From an uncultured Aquimarina sp. (GTDB taxonomy: Bacteria > Bacteroidota > Bacteroidia > Flavobacteriales > Flavobacteriaceae), in assembly GCA_947496555.1 (NCBI GenBank), contig CANMDH010000008.1, positions 1 to 64,000 on the forward strand: a DNA stretch of 64,000 bases. The letters are read 5' to 3'. Made by a program: the position numbers and the translations under genes. The notes below the pieces were generated by a model that did no database searches, was not told where the DNA came from, and saw nothing but the letters and a program-made list of their open reading frames with translations. Position 1 is the first letter of the stretch. Each line of letters opens with the position of its first letter. This document shows, in pieces, positions 54,817-64,000 of the stretch.

Positions 54817-54850
54817 AATCCAGTTTTTAAATACTTAATAGTCCGGTTTT
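54817..54850 (+). promoter_or_regulatory. Paired direct repeats, candidate MocR operators
   Basis: AATCCAGTTTT (54817-54827) and AGTCCGGTTTT (54840-54850) are direct repeats with two mismatches, 23 bases start to start. They lie just after the predicted transcription start and run into the start codon of the regulator gene. MocR/PdxR proteins typically bind two direct repeats, so they are candidate autoregulatory sites. Confidence 0.45.
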
Positions 54851-56336
54851 GTTTCCATTTAAAAATAATATTTCACTAGATCGTACTTCCAATCGCAGCT
54901 TATACCTTCAAGTCTGTGATCAGATTATTGGATTTATAAAATCAGGAAAGTTACATCCTTCAACCAAATTACCAGGGTCTCGAAAACTATCCGAAGATCT
55001 GAATATTCATCGTAAAACGGTTATAGCTGCTTATGAAGAGTTACTATTACAAGGCTGGATAGAAACATTTCCTGCCAAAGGAACATTTGTAACTAGTACC
55101 TTACCTATTATAAAGCCAAAAGATTTTAATCAAAATATCTCTACTACGACCCATAAAAAAGAAAGCAGCTTTTCTTTCAACCAAAGACCAAACCTTTCAC
55201 CAGATTCGAACAGTTATTCTGATACAGGGTTATTAAAGGTAAATGACGGATCACCAGATTATCGGCTTGCACCTATTGAAGAAATTTCCAGGGTTTATAA
55301 AAATATTATCAAAAAAACGTATAATAAAAAACTGCTTACCTATGGCCCTGCATCTGGAAACTCTGAATTGCGAAAAGCTTTGGTATCCTATCTGAATCAA
55401 ACCCGGGGTCTTCACATTAATACTGATAATATTTTGATTACTCGAGGCAGTCAAATGGGCATTTATCTTGCGGGTCAACTATTGCTTTCTTCCAAAAGAA
55501 GCATTGTAGTGGGTAGCACCAATTATATGACGGCCGATAATACATTCAAAGATGCTGGGGGGACCATAGAAAGGATACCCGTTGACGAACATGGTTTGAA
55601 CACCCATGCTCTCGAAAGGCTATGTGAATCCACAAAAATTGTAGCAGTATATGTGACTTCTCATCATCATCACCCAACGACAGTTACACTTTCTGCCGAA
55701 AGGCGGATGCATTTACTTCAATTGGCACAACACCACAAGTTTGCTATTATTGAAGATGACTATGACTATGATTTTCATTATAGCAATGCCCCTATCTTAC
55801 CACTAGCTAGTAACGATTATAATGGAAATGTAATCTATATCGGCGGGTTTACAAAGGTTATTGCTCCCGCTATACGAATTGGATATCTAATTGCCCCCAA
55901 GGATTTTATAGATGAGGCAACAAGGTTAAGAAAAATCATAGACCGTCAAGGAGACAGTTTGTTGGAACAAACACTGGCAAGAATGATTACAACCGGTGAT
56001 GTACAAAGACATTGCCAAAAGGCTCTTAGAACTTATAAAGCAAGACGTGATTTATTTTGTTCATTATTAAAAGAAAAACTCGGTACTTATTTAGATTTCG
56101 AAATTCCAAAAGGTGGTATGGCTGTTTGGGTTCGGCTAAACAAAAAATATTGCTGGGATGATATCGTTAACCAATCAGAAAAACTAAATCTTGAGCTAAA
56201 TCCAGAATGGAGACGTTATGACAGCAATAATTCTGGTCATAATGGGATTCGTCTGGGATTCGCTTCTTTGAATGAGGAGGAGATTTGCGAAGTTATCAAT
56301 CGAATGGAAAAAGTTTTCATGAACCTTCAAAAATAG
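54849..56336 (+). CDS. MocR/PdxR-family transcriptional regulator
   Basis: The 495-residue protein has an N-terminal GntR winged HTH (LYLQVCDQIIGFIKSGKLHP, LPGSRKLSEDLNIHRKTVIAAY) and a C-terminal aminotransferase-like PLP fold (YGPASGNSELRKALVSYL, TSHHHHPTTVTLS, EDDYDYDFHYS, the PLP lysine in IYIGGFTKVIAPAIR). A TTG start at 54849 fits the family N-terminus (MFPFKN...). MocR proteins sense PLP or amino metabolites and control adjacent genes. It faces the flavin-barrel gene divergently. Confidence 0.92.
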   Translation: MFPFKNNISLDRTSNRSLYLQVCDQIIGFIKSGKLHPSTKLPGSRKLSEDLNIHRKTVIAAYEELLLQGWIETFPAKGTFVTSTLPIIKPKDFNQNISTTTHKKESSFSFNQRPNLSPDSNSYSDTGLLKVNDGSPDYRLAPIEEISRVYKNIIKKTYNKKLLTYGPASGNSELRKALVSYLNQTRGLHINTDNILITRGSQMGIYLAGQLLLSSKRSIVVGSTNYMTADNTFKDAGGTIERIPVDEHGLNTHALERLCESTKIVAVYVTSHHHHPTTVTLSAERRMHLLQLAQHHKFAIIEDDYDYDFHYSNAPILPLASNDYNGNVIYIGGFTKVIAPAIRIGYLIAPKDFIDEATRLRKIIDRQGDSLLEQTLARMITTGDVQRHCQKALRTYKARRDLFCSLLKEKLGTYLDFEIPKGGMAVWVRLNKKYCWDDIVNQSEKLNLELNPEWRRYDSNNSGHNGIRLGFASLNEEEICEVINRMEKVFMNLQK

Positions 56337-56340
56337 AATT

Positions 56341-56910
56341 CTATTTCACATTCAGATCGTATTTCTGCAACAATCCTATTAATCCCGATGTACTGAATTT
56401 TGCTTTCTTCAGTGTATTCTTTTCTGGGTCAATCGTAAAATTCTTTGCAGTCCTGAAGTCTACTTTCTCTGCAATAGTGTTTTCAAAAACAGCTTTGAAT
56501 AAGTCACAATCATTGAATACCGACCCGGTAATATCTGCATCTGTAAAATCTACTTCTTTAAGGCTACAACTTGTAAATATTGTGTTCTTCATCACAAAAC
56601 CCGAAAAAGAACAATAGTCCATATTACAATGATCATAGTTTGCAGAAAACATAAAATCATTGCAAGTACCAAAATCTAATCCCAGCATTTTACAATCGGT
56701 AAAAGCGACCTCTTGAAACGAAGTTTCTTTTAGCATCACCTTACCAAAATTACAGGTATCAAACCTACATTCTAGAAAGGTAACCGCAGACATATTAGTC
56801 TCTGTAAAATCACAATTAATAAAAGTACAGTTATCATATTCTCTATCAGGAAGCTTTTTACCAGAGAAATTCTGATTTTCGAACGTTTGATCAAGAATTG
56901 GATTGTTCAT
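56341..56910 (-). CDS. Pentapeptide-repeat protein
   Basis: The 189-residue protein has tandem pentapeptide repeats of the A(D/N)LXX type, with the quintet pattern visible in YDNCTFINCDFTETNMSAVTF, MKNTIFTSCSLKEVDFTDA and FNDCDLFKAVFENT. It forms a right-handed quadrilateral beta-helix. Some relatives (Qnr) protect gyrase and mimic DNA, but there is no direct sign of that here. It is convergent with the MocR gene (4 bp apart). Confidence 0.85.
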   Translation of the reverse strand: MNNPILDQTFENQNFSGKKLPDREYDNCTFINCDFTETNMSAVTFLECRFDTCNFGKVMLKETSFQEVAFTDCKMLGLDFGTCNDFMFSANYDHCNMDYCSFSGFVMKNTIFTSCSLKEVDFTDADITGSVFNDCDLFKAVFENTIAEKVDFRTAKNFTIDPEKNTLKKAKFSTSGLIGLLQKYDLNVK

Positions 56911-56935
56911 GTCATTTCGTTAGGAGTCAAACTTA

Positions 56936-57313
56936 TTATTTAAGTCTCCAAGGCGGATTCTTTCTATTATCACCAGCAAAATACAAAATGATTTGATTAC
57001 CATCCGGGTCTTTCAGGCGAGCCTCTCTCCACAGCCAACGTTGATCGGTTGGTAATTGATCAAATTGTATTCCTTCTTCGATTAATCGATTAACTTCCTG
57101 ATCCAATTGTTCAGTTTCAAAATATACGTATACTCCTTCTCCTTTGGGTAATTTTTCTACCTGGTGAATCGAAAAAGTTGCATCTCCCACAACGCATTCA
57201 AAACGCGCATAATGTGGCAATACTTCGACTATTAAACGCAAACCTATTTTTTTATAAAAAGCAATTGATGCTTCAATATCTTTTGAAGGTACTGTAATTT
57301 GATTTAGGTTCAT
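56936..57313 (-). CDS. VOC-family protein
   Basis: The 125-residue protein has the glyoxalase/bleomycin-resistance fold (MNLNQITVPSKDIEASIAFYKKIGL, then HYARFECVVGDATFSIHQV, and the C-terminal ARLKDPDGNQIILYFAG). The DPDGN motif near the end is typical. The substrate is unknown. It follows the proline dehydrogenase gene by a single base and precedes the pentapeptide gene. Confidence 0.88.
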   Translation of the reverse strand: MNLNQITVPSKDIEASIAFYKKIGLRLIVEVLPHYARFECVVGDATFSIHQVEKLPKGEGVYVYFETEQLDQEVNRLIEEGIQFDQLPTDQRWLWREARLKDPDGNQIILYFAGDNRKNPPWRLK

Positions 57314-58486
57314 TTATAGTTTTCTTCTTTTCTTTTCCTGAGAAAGTAGATTAAGTTCTCTACTTGTTTGCCCTGCCACCGACGTATTTTCTTCAGCCCT
57401 TCGAATTAAATAGGGCATAACATCACGTACTGGACCAAAAGGAAGGTATTTTGCCACATTGTATCCCTCTGCTGCCATATTAAAGCTAATATGATCACTC
57501 ATCCCAAACAACTGACCAAACCAGACTCTAAAATCATTTCTAGCAATAGCCAATTCGCGCATCAACTTCATGGCCAAGTAACTACTTTCTTCATTATGCG
57601 TACCTACAAAAACCGAAATATCCTCCAGGTTTTGCAAAATGTACTTCATTGTTGTATTAAAATTGTCATCAGTCTGTTGTTTATCGCTACATATAGGAGT
57701 AGGATATCCTTTTTCTTTTGCTCTTTCATTTTCTTTCTCCATATACGCACCACGTACAATTTTTACTCCTATTTTAAAATCATGCGCCTTGGCTTCTTTA
57801 TGCAATTTTTGAAGGTACTCAAAACGATCATGTCTATACAACTGTAAGGTATTATAAACAATTGCCTTTTCTTTATTATACTTTTGCATCATTTTGGCTA
57901 CCAATTCATCGGCTGCATCTTGCATCCAACTTTCTTCGGCATCAATCAGCAAAGCAACATCACATTCATATGCCTTTTTACAAGCTTTATCAAAGCGTTC
58001 TTCTATGCGATTCCATTCTTTTTGCTCTTCGGTAGTCAAAGGTATTCCTTCCGTCTTCTTTTGCCAAACTAAGAACCGTCCAAACCCAGTGGGTTTAAAT
58101 ACACCAAAAGGCATCGCGTCTTTTTGGTCAGCGAATTCTAGAAGTTCGATGGTCTTATCTAACACAGTATCAAATTGTGCTTCCTCTTCTTTTCCTTCGA
58201 CAGAATAATCAAGTACAGAACAAACTTGTTTTGAGTAGATCTTATCTACTACCGGTAAACAATCTTCTTCGCTAACTCCACCACAAAAATGATCAAAAAC
58301 TGTTGCTCTTATCAGTCCCTGGACAGGTAAATGTGCCTTTATAGCAAAATTAGTAACGGCAGTACCTATACGTACCAATGGTTCATTTGCTATCATTTTA
58401 AAAAGAAAGTACGCTCTTTCTAATTCAGAATCACTTTTTAAAGCAAATGCGGTTTGTGTATTATCAAATAAGTTATTTTGCCCCAT
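57314..58486 (-). CDS. putA: Proline dehydrogenase
   Basis: The 390-residue protein is the single-domain flavoprotein proline dehydrogenase of Bacteroidetes. It has the barrel motifs ALLIDAEESWMQDAADELV, YNTLQLYRHDRFEYLQKL, VKIVRGAYMEKENERAKEKG, FVGTHNEESSYLAMKLM and FGQLFGMSDHISFNMA. It oxidises proline to pyrroline-5-carboxylate. No P5C dehydrogenase domain is fused and none is adjacent. A -7 box lies upstream at 58583-58590. Confidence 0.93.
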   Translation of the reverse strand: MGQNNLFDNTQTAFALKSDSELERAYFLFKMIANEPLVRIGTAVTNFAIKAHLPVQGLIRATVFDHFCGGVSEEDCLPVVDKIYSKQVCSVLDYSVEGKEEEAQFDTVLDKTIELLEFADQKDAMPFGVFKPTGFGRFLVWQKKTEGIPLTTEEQKEWNRIEERFDKACKKAYECDVALLIDAEESWMQDAADELVAKMMQKYNKEKAIVYNTLQLYRHDRFEYLQKLHKEAKAHDFKIGVKIVRGAYMEKENERAKEKGYPTPICSDKQQTDDNFNTTMKYILQNLEDISVFVGTHNEESSYLAMKLMRELAIARNDFRVWFGQLFGMSDHISFNMAAEGYNVAKYLPFGPVRDVMPYLIRRAEENTSVAGQTSRELNLLSQEKKRRKL

Positions 58487-58582
58487 TGAAAGTTAATTTT
58501 TAAAAATCTTCAATTTTACAGATATATTTATAAAAATATGATCAATTATTGTAAATACTTAGTGCTAATTTTAAGATATCTG

Positions 58583-58590
58583 CAAATATA
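58583..58590 (-). promoter_or_regulatory. -7 element for proline dehydrogenase
   Basis: The minus strand reads TATATTTG, an exact TAnnTTTG, about 97 bases before the putA ATG. No TTG is properly spaced upstream. Confidence 0.35.
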
Positions 58591-58653
58591 GAACTTGCGA
58601 GTTTATTTTAATCTAAATTCTGCTTAATTTCGTCGCACTTAATTCAATAGTAT

Positions 58654-59724
58654 ATGAAGCCCATAGTTTCAAAAGATTCGATCGTTTATTTTGGCCAGGA
58701 ATGTTATACTGCGCTTAATTCTTATCTGGAAAAAGCGAACCATTCAAAAATATGCATTTTGGTTGATAGCAATACGCATGAAAGCTGCCTACCTTTATTC
58801 ATGAGTAAAATTGAAAAAGAATATGATATCGAAATCATTGAAATTGAAACCGGTGAAATTCATAAAAATATTGAAACTTGCAGCGGTATCTGGAATGCAC
58901 TTGCAGAACTCGGGTTTGATCGTAAGGGATTAATGATCAATCTTGGTGGTGGTGTAGTGACCGATCTTGGTGGATTTGTTGCATGCACCTACAAAAGAGG
59001 GATTAATTATATCAACATTCCGACTTCGCTGTTGGCTATGGTAGATGCTTCTGTTGGTGGAAAAACAGGTGTTGATCTTGGTAATTTAAAAAACATGGTT
59101 GGTGTAATCAGCGAATCTGAAATGGTGCTCGTTGATACAGAGTTCCTAGGAACATTACCCGTTGAACAAATGTGCAGTGGATTTGCAGAAATGTTGAAAC
59201 ATGGGCTTATTCAGGATAAAGAATACTGGGAAAAACTAAGTGATTTATCCCAATTAGAACTAGACGATCTCGATCAAATGATTTATGATTCGGTGGTGAT
59301 CAAAAACAAGATCGTTTTTGAAGATCCTACTGAGCAAAACATACGTAAGTATCTTAATTTTGGCCATACTCTTGGGCATGCAATAGAATCATTCTATCTT
59401 ACTCATCCAGAAAAGCCAACATTGCTGCATGGTGAAGCCATTGCTATTGGAATGATTATGGAAGCTTATATATCTTCAGAACTATTATCTGTTACTGCCA
59501 ATGATCTTCAACGAATAAGCGAAGTGATCCTGGCGACCTTCCCAAAAATAGATATCAATCCAGATGACTATCAAAAAATAACCGACCTTCTTATTCATGA
59601 TAAAAAGAATGAAAAAGGTACTATTCTTTTTGTTTTGCTTGATACTATTGGAGATGCAACCTATAATTGTACTGTACCGGATGAATTGATCTTAAAGTCT
59701 TTTGAGTATTATAACTCACTTTAG
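58654..59724 (+). CDS. aroB: 3-dehydroquinate synthase
   Basis: The 356-residue protein has the NAD-binding motif GGGVVTDLGGFVACTYKRG, the substrate region NIPTSLLAMVDASVGGKTGVD, the zinc-binding motifs FAEMLKHGLIQDKEYWEKL (Glu), HTLGHAIES (His) and LHGEAIAIGM (His). It forms 3-dehydroquinate from DAHP in the shikimate pathway. It is alone on the plus strand, divergent from proline dehydrogenase, and the next gene follows 45 bp downstream. Confidence 0.97.
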   Translation: MKPIVSKDSIVYFGQECYTALNSYLEKANHSKICILVDSNTHESCLPLFMSKIEKEYDIEIIEIETGEIHKNIETCSGIWNALAELGFDRKGLMINLGGGVVTDLGGFVACTYKRGINYINIPTSLLAMVDASVGGKTGVDLGNLKNMVGVISESEMVLVDTEFLGTLPVEQMCSGFAEMLKHGLIQDKEYWEKLSDLSQLELDDLDQMIYDSVVIKNKIVFEDPTEQNIRKYLNFGHTLGHAIESFYLTHPEKPTLLHGEAIAIGMIMEAYISSELLSVTANDLQRISEVILATFPKIDINPDDYQKITDLLIHDKKNEKGTILFVLLDTIGDATYNCTVPDELILKSFEYYNSL

Positions 59725-59769
59725 TCCTTTTTTTATATTTTAGAATCACACCAACTTAATCTCATCATC

Positions 59770-60480
59770 TTGAAAAAGAAAATCTTTAAGCTTTTAAAAA
59801 TTTTAGTGCTCAGTATCTTGGCGCTACTGGTTATTGCTATTGCTACATTGTATTTATCATTAAACAAACAGTTACCAGAAGGAATATCTGGATCCGATGC
59901 AGATAATTTTGCGTTAAAAATCCAAGAGGCAGTAAAACACGACCGCTATTTGGATACGGATTATATACAATGGAGTTTTAGAAACAAACATCATTATTTA
60001 TGGAATAAACAGCAAGGAATAGCTAAAGTACAATGGGATAATCACACTGCATATCTAGATTTGAATAATCCAGATAATAGTTATTTGGAAAATAAGAATA
60101 TCAAAAAGGAAGAAAAGCAAGAACTTATTGCTACAGCGTTTGCTTATTTTAATAACGATTCATTTTGGATTGTTGCTCCTCATAAATTGTTTGACAAAGG
60201 CGTAACTCGTCAATTAGTTACACTCGAAAATAACAGCAAAGGTCTTTTAGTAACATATAACTCTGGTGGCACTACTCCGGGAGATTCATATTTATGGAAA
60301 GTTGATAAAAACTATGTCCCGAAGAGTTACCAAATGTGGGTTTCAATAATTCCTATCGGAGGTATTGAAGCCACCTGGAGAGGCTGGACGACTACCGAAA
60401 GTGGCGCATACTTATCCCAAAAACATGAGTTACTGGGTTTTGGTATCCCTATATCAAATCTAAGAGCTTGGAGTGACTAG
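59770..60480 (+). CDS. Membrane-anchored protein of unknown function
   Basis: A TTG start at 59770 gives MKKKIFKLLK, followed by a transmembrane helix (ILVLSILALLVIAIATLYLSL, about 11-31) and a ~200-residue soluble domain with strands such as IAKVQWDNHTAYLDLNN and LLVTYNSGGTTPGDSYLWKVD. The soluble domain may be beta-rich and lipid- or lipoprotein-binding by appearance (LolA-like), but I cannot place it in a family. It lies between aroB and uvrA. Function unknown. Confidence 0.7.
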   Translation: MKKKIFKLLKILVLSILALLVIAIATLYLSLNKQLPEGISGSDADNFALKIQEAVKHDRYLDTDYIQWSFRNKHHYLWNKQQGIAKVQWDNHTAYLDLNNPDNSYLENKNIKKEEKQELIATAFAYFNNDSFWIVAPHKLFDKGVTRQLVTLENNSKGLLVTYNSGGTTPGDSYLWKVDKNYVPKSYQMWVSIIPIGGIEATWRGWTTTESGAYLSQKHELLGFGIPISNLRAWSD

Positions 60481-60738
60481 TTTTTTCGATCATTGAAGGC
60501 TACATATAAAATTACTAGATTTTGCCCCTTCAAACCATAGGGATTTCCCCCTTCAAAATTCTTTAAACAAAATTATTTTCATTTCAATTTTGAAAGTATA
60601 TCAAAAGTCCCTCTTCAATTTTAAAAGGGCTTTAACGAGTTTTAATTAAAAAATAGTATCCATTTAACAAAACAGAAACTAAACCTATTTCTAAAAACGC
60701 ATTCAAATAACTACATTTGCAATCTTGGTTAAAATTTT
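60481..60738. other. Intergenic region with CCCTTCAAA-type repeats and uvrA -7 box
   Basis: Three similar short units (CCCCTTCAAA near 60524, CCCCCTTCAAAATT near 60548, CCCTCTTCAATTTT near 60609) occur here, and one forms a loose hairpin with AAAAGGG. TACATTTG (60712-60719) is an exact -7 match 20 bases before the uvrA ATG. No -33 TTG is visible. No ORF. Confidence 0.45.
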
Positions 60739-63573
60739 ATGGTCGTATCAGAAGAAAATATCGAAGTATTAGGGGCACGCGTTCATAATTTAAAAAACAT
60801 TGACGTTAACATCCCACGAGAAAAACTAGTAGTGATTACGGGTCTATCAGGATCTGGTAAATCATCATTAGCATTTGATACTATCTATGCAGAAGGACAG
60901 CGAAGATATATTGAAACCTTCTCTGCCTATGCACGTCAGTTTTTAGGTGGATTAGAACGACCAGATGTTGATAAAATCGACGGTCTATCTCCTGTGATTG
61001 CCATCGAGCAAAAAACTACCAGCAAAAGTCCTCGTAGTACCGTAGGTACAATTACCGAAATCTATGATTTCTTAAGACTTCTTTATTCAAGAGGAAGTGA
61101 TGCTTATAGCTATAACACAGGAGAAAAAATGGTGAGTTATAGTGATGAGCAAATCAAAGATTTAATTCTTAAGGACTTTAAGAATAAGAAAATAAATATT
61201 CTTGCTCCAATCGTTCGTTCAAGAAAAGGGCATTATCGAGAACTTTTTGAACAAATTGCCAAACAAGGTTTTGTAAAAGTACGTACCGATGGTGAAATAA
61301 AAGATATTACCAAAGGAATGAAACTTGATCGATACAAAACTCATGATATCGAAATTGTAATCGACAGGCTTTTGGTTACCGAAGACCAAGATAATTCTAA
61401 GCGCCTTATGGAAACCATTAATACGGCAATGTATCATGGTGACAATGTGCTAATGGTAATCGAGCAAGATTCTCAAGAAGCACGTTTCTTTAGTCGAAAT
61501 TTGATGTGCCCGTCAAGCGGAATTTCGTATCCAAACCCAGAACCTAATAATTTTTCGTTTAACTCTCCCAAAGGAGCTTGTCAAAAATGTAACGGAATAG
61601 GAAATCTTTATGAGGTTAATCTCAAAAAAATTATCCCAGACGAATCTAAATCTATAAAAAATGGTGGTTTAGTGCCTCAAGGGCCGCAAAAAAGCAATTG
61701 GGTTTTTAAGCAGCTTGAACTTATTGCACAACGATTCGATTTTAACTTAAGCGATCCCATAAAAAAGGTTCCTGAAGAAGCAATGCAAGTGATATTATAT
61801 GGTGGAAAAGAAAAATTTAGCATAAATAGTAAATCCCTGGGAGTTACAAGAGAATATAACATCGATTTTGAAGGAGTAGCTACTTTTATAGAAAATACAT
61901 ATAATAATAATGACTCAACCTCGCTGCGCAGATGGGCTAGAGATTTTATGGACAACATTAAGTGTCCCGAGTGTAAAGGAAGTAGATTGCGCAAAGAATC
62001 TTTATATTTCAAAGTAAACGAGAAAAACATTGCAGAGTTAGCATCCATGGATATTATTGAACTTTCAGAATGGTTCAAGGAACTTCCGAATTACCAAAGT
62101 GAAAAGCAACAGCAAATTTCGGGTGAGATTTTAAAAGAAATTAATGCCCGACTTCAGTTTTTGGTAGACGTGGGCCTTACTTATCTTTCGTTAAATAGAA
62201 GCAGTAAATCCCTTTCTGGAGGAGAAGCTCAACGTATTAGACTCGCTACTCAAATAGGATCTCAATTAGTAGGTGTATTATACATTCTTGATGAGCCAAG
62301 TATTGGTCTACATCAGAGAGACAATGAAAAACTTATCAATTCTCTTGTTCAACTGCGAGATATTGGTAATTCGGTGATTGTTGTAGAACATGACAAGGAA
62401 ATGATAGAACGAGCGGATCATGTCATAGATATAGGTCCTTTGGCAGGAAAACATGGTGGTGAAATTATAAGTGAAGGCACTCCCAAAGAACTGCAACAAC
62501 ATGATACCCTTACAGCAGATTATTTAAGTGGTAAAAAACAGATCGAAGTGCCTAGTAAGCGTAGGAAAGGAAACGGAAAAACAATTTCATTAAAAGGAGC
62601 TACCGGAAACAACTTAAAAAATATTTCTATTGACATTCCATTAGGTAAAATGATTGCTGTAACCGGGGTTTCAGGTAGTGGAAAATCCACGCTTATTAAC
62701 GAAACCCTCTACCCTATTCTCAATGCTCATTATTTTAATGGCGTAAAAAAACCGATGCCTTATAAAAGCATAAAAGGCCTTGAGCACTCGGATAAAGTAA
62801 TAGATATCAATCAATCACCTATTGGTAGAACACCCAGGTCAAATCCAGCTACATATACAGGTGTATTTTCAGAAATACGAAGTTTATTTGCAAAAACACC
62901 TGAAGCAATGATTAGAGGCTACAAGCCAGGGCGTTTTAGTTTCAATGTTACAGGAGGAAGATGTGAAACCTGTAAAGGTGGTGGTTTACGGGTAATCGAA
63001 ATGAATTTTCTTCCCGACGTATATGTAGAATGCGAAACCTGCCAGGGCAAAAGGTTCAACAGAGAAACTCTTGAAATTAGATACAAAGGAAAATCGATAT
63101 CAGATGTGCTGGAAATGACCATCAATGAAGCCTGTATTTTCTTTGAACACATTCCAAAGATATCAAGGAAATTAAAAACCATACAAAATGTTGGGCTTGG
63201 CTATATCACATTGGGACAACAATCTACCACGTTATCCGGAGGAGAAGCGCAGCGAATAAAACTCGCTACCGAACTATCAAAAAGAGACACCGGTAATACA
63301 TTTTATATTTTAGACGAACCAACAACAGGACTGCACTTTGAAGACATACGTGTTTTAATGGAAGTTCTTAACAAACTGGTTGATAAAGGAAATACTGTTT
63401 TGATTATAGAGCATAATCTAGATGTAATCAAAATGGCGGATTATATTATTGATATTGGCTATGAAGGAGGAAAAAATGGTGGTCAGATCGTAGCAAAAGG
63501 GACACCAGAAGAAATTATTAAAGACAAAAAAAGTTACACGGCAAAGTTTCTTAAAAAAGAACTAGCATCTTAA
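60739..63573 (+). CDS. uvrA: UvrABC excinuclease subunit A
   Basis: The 944-residue protein has two ABC ATPase halves: Walker [15 protein letters not shown] and [14 protein letters not shown], signature [14 protein letters not shown] and [14 protein letters not shown], and Walker [12 protein letters not shown] and [11 protein letters not shown]. Zinc modules are seen in [24 protein letters not shown] and CETCQGKR. It scans for bulky DNA damage in nucleotide excision repair. Its length is normal and the start ([20 protein letters not shown]) is typical. Confidence 0.98.
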   Translation: MVVSEENIEVLGARVHNLKNIDVNIPREKLVVITGLSGSGKSSLAFDTIYAEGQRRYIETFSAYARQFLGGLERPDVDKIDGLSPVIAIEQKTTSKSPRSTVGTITEIYDFLRLLYSRGSDAYSYNTGEKMVSYSDEQIKDLILKDFKNKKINILAPIVRSRKGHYRELFEQIAKQGFVKVRTDGEIKDITKGMKLDRYKTHDIEIVIDRLLVTEDQDNSKRLMETINTAMYHGDNVLMVIEQDSQEARFFSRNLMCPSSGISYPNPEPNNFSFNSPKGACQKCNGIGNLYEVNLKKIIPDESKSIKNGGLVPQGPQKSNWVFKQLELIAQRFDFNLSDPIKKVPEEAMQVILYGGKEKFSINSKSLGVTREYNIDFEGVATFIENTYNNNDSTSLRRWARDFMDNIKCPECKGSRLRKESLYFKVNEKNIAELASMDIIELSEWFKELPNYQSEKQQQISGEILKEINARLQFLVDVGLTYLSLNRSSKSLSGGEAQRIRLATQIGSQLVGVLYILDEPSIGLHQRDNEKLINSLVQLRDIGNSVIVVEHDKEMIERADHVIDIGPLAGKHGGEIISEGTPKELQQHDTLTADYLSGKKQIEVPSKRRKGNGKTISLKGATGNNLKNISIDIPLGKMIAVTGVSGSGKSTLINETLYPILNAHYFNGVKKPMPYKSIKGLEHSDKVIDINQSPIGRTPRSNPATYTGVFSEIRSLFAKTPEAMIRGYKPGRFSFNVTGGRCETCKGGGLRVIEMNFLPDVYVECETCQGKRFNRETLEIRYKGKSISDVLEMTINEACIFFEHIPKISRKLKTIQNVGLGYITLGQQSTTLSGGEAQRIKLATELSKRDTGNTFYILDEPTTGLHFEDIRVLMEVLNKLVDKGNTVLIIEHNLDVIKMADYIIDIGYEGGKNGGQIVAKGTPEEIIKDKKSYTAKFLKKELAS

Positions 63574-63585
63574 ACCAATCAATTT

Positions 63586-64000
63586 ATGAGAGAACAACAC
63601 CACAAAGGCTGGAACGAAATAAAAACAAATGATTCATGGGCAATCTTTAAGATCATGGGTGAATTTGTGAATGGCTTCGAAAAAATGAGTAAAATAGGGC
63701 CTTGCGTATCTATTTTTGGGTCGGCGCGTACCAAAATCGATGACAAATATTACCAACTTGCTGTAGATGTAGCCAAAGAGATTGTTAATAATGGGTATGG
63801 AGTTATTACAGGAGGTGGACCCGGAATCATGGAAGCCGGTAATAAAGGAGCCCATCTTGGTGGCGGAACCTCTGTAGGACTAAACATCGAGCTTCCTTTT
63901 GAACAGCATGACAACCCTTATATAGACAATGACAAAAGCCTTGATTTCGATTACTTTTTTGTGCGTAAAGTTATGTTTGTAAAGTACTCTCAGGGATTTG
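63586..64000 (+). CDS. LOG-family protein (partial, cut by window end)
   Basis: From ATG 63586 the first 138 codons are visible: an N-terminal helix (WNEIKTNDSWAIFKIMGEF), the strand VSIFGSARTKIDDKYY, the Rossmann loop GGGPGIMEAGNKGAH and LGGGTSVGLNIELPFEQ. It matches the TIGR00730/LOG family, whose members are often cytokinin-nucleoside 5'-monophosphate phosphoribohydrolases or lysine decarboxylase-like proteins. The PGGxGT motif lies beyond the window end, so activity cannot be judged. It starts 12 bases after uvrA. Confidence 0.9.
   Translation, partial: MREQHHKGWNEIKTNDSWAIFKIMGEFVNGFEKMSKIGPCVSIFGSARTKIDDKYYQLAVDVAKEIVNNGYGVITGGGPGIMEAGNKGAHLGGGTSVGLNIELPFEQHDNPYIDNDKSLDFDYFFVRKVMFVKYSQGF

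Overview
The window is a low-GC, gene-dense stretch of a Bacteroidota chromosome, almost certainly Flavobacteriaceae. The evidence is several gene families typical of or restricted to that group (a type IX secretion type B sorting domain with its PorP/SprF partner, PorX, the LpxC-FabZ fusion, the bifunctional HisB, single-domain proline dehydrogenase) and promoters of the Bacteroidetes form TTG-N17-24-TAnnTTTG upstream of several operons. Genus cannot be fixed from the sequence alone; an Aquimarina-like genus is a guess. No rRNA, tRNA, CRISPR array, prophage or complete insertion sequence was seen.

Layout. 0-5 kb: three tandem paralogues on the minus strand, two of them TPR-transmembrane-HTH regulators and one truncated copy lacking the membrane segment and HTH. 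5-9.2 kb: an outer-membrane beta-barrel gene with a clear terminator, then a polyphosphate operon sixA-ppk1-ppx. 9.6-11.8 kb: a large secreted OmpA-family protein. 11.8-17.9 kb: rpsA, then pyrR-pyrB-(110-aa protein)-thioredoxin-rnz-pdxH. 18.1-23.9 kb: a type IX secretion cargo/partner cassette (type B sorting-domain protein, PorP/SprF protein, OmpA/PD40 protein). 24.0-33.1 kb: a full histidine operon, hisG-D-C-B-H-A-F-IE, interrupted by GNAT, GIY-YIG (frameshifted) and DinB genes. It is headed by a short leader peptide with four consecutive His codons and a strong terminator, so it looks controlled by attenuation. Seven small palindromes are scattered through this operon, one of them inserted in frame inside hisA.

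33.2-34.8 kb: a pair of plus-strand envelope genes (tandem OmpA-like domains; a membrane helix-hairpin-helix protein) ending at a perfect 30-bp palindrome. 34.8-41.6 kb: an M16 peptidase lipoprotein, fabG, a VWA membrane protein and an SPFH/prohibitin protein. 41.7-49.2 kb: lipid A and central-metabolism cluster (HD hydrolase, lpxD, lpxC-fabZ, lpxA, efp, a second lpxD-like gene, an NTF2-like gene, sucD). 49.3-53.2 kb: plus-strand porX, tsaE, ald and a small membrane protein. 53.2-58.5 kb: small accessory enzymes around a MocR/PdxR-type regulator divergent from a flavin split-barrel gene, then pentapeptide, VOC and proline dehydrogenase genes. 58.6-64 kb: aroB, an unknown membrane-anchored protein, uvrA and the start of a LOG-family gene cut by the window end.

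Most of the window is ordinary conserved flavobacterial chromosome. The most interesting items are the His-codon leader/attenuator, the in-frame palindrome in hisA with its sibling palindromes, the single-base frameshift in the GIY-YIG gene, the tandem TPR-TM-HTH paralogues with a truncated copy, and the MocR regulator with candidate paired operators.
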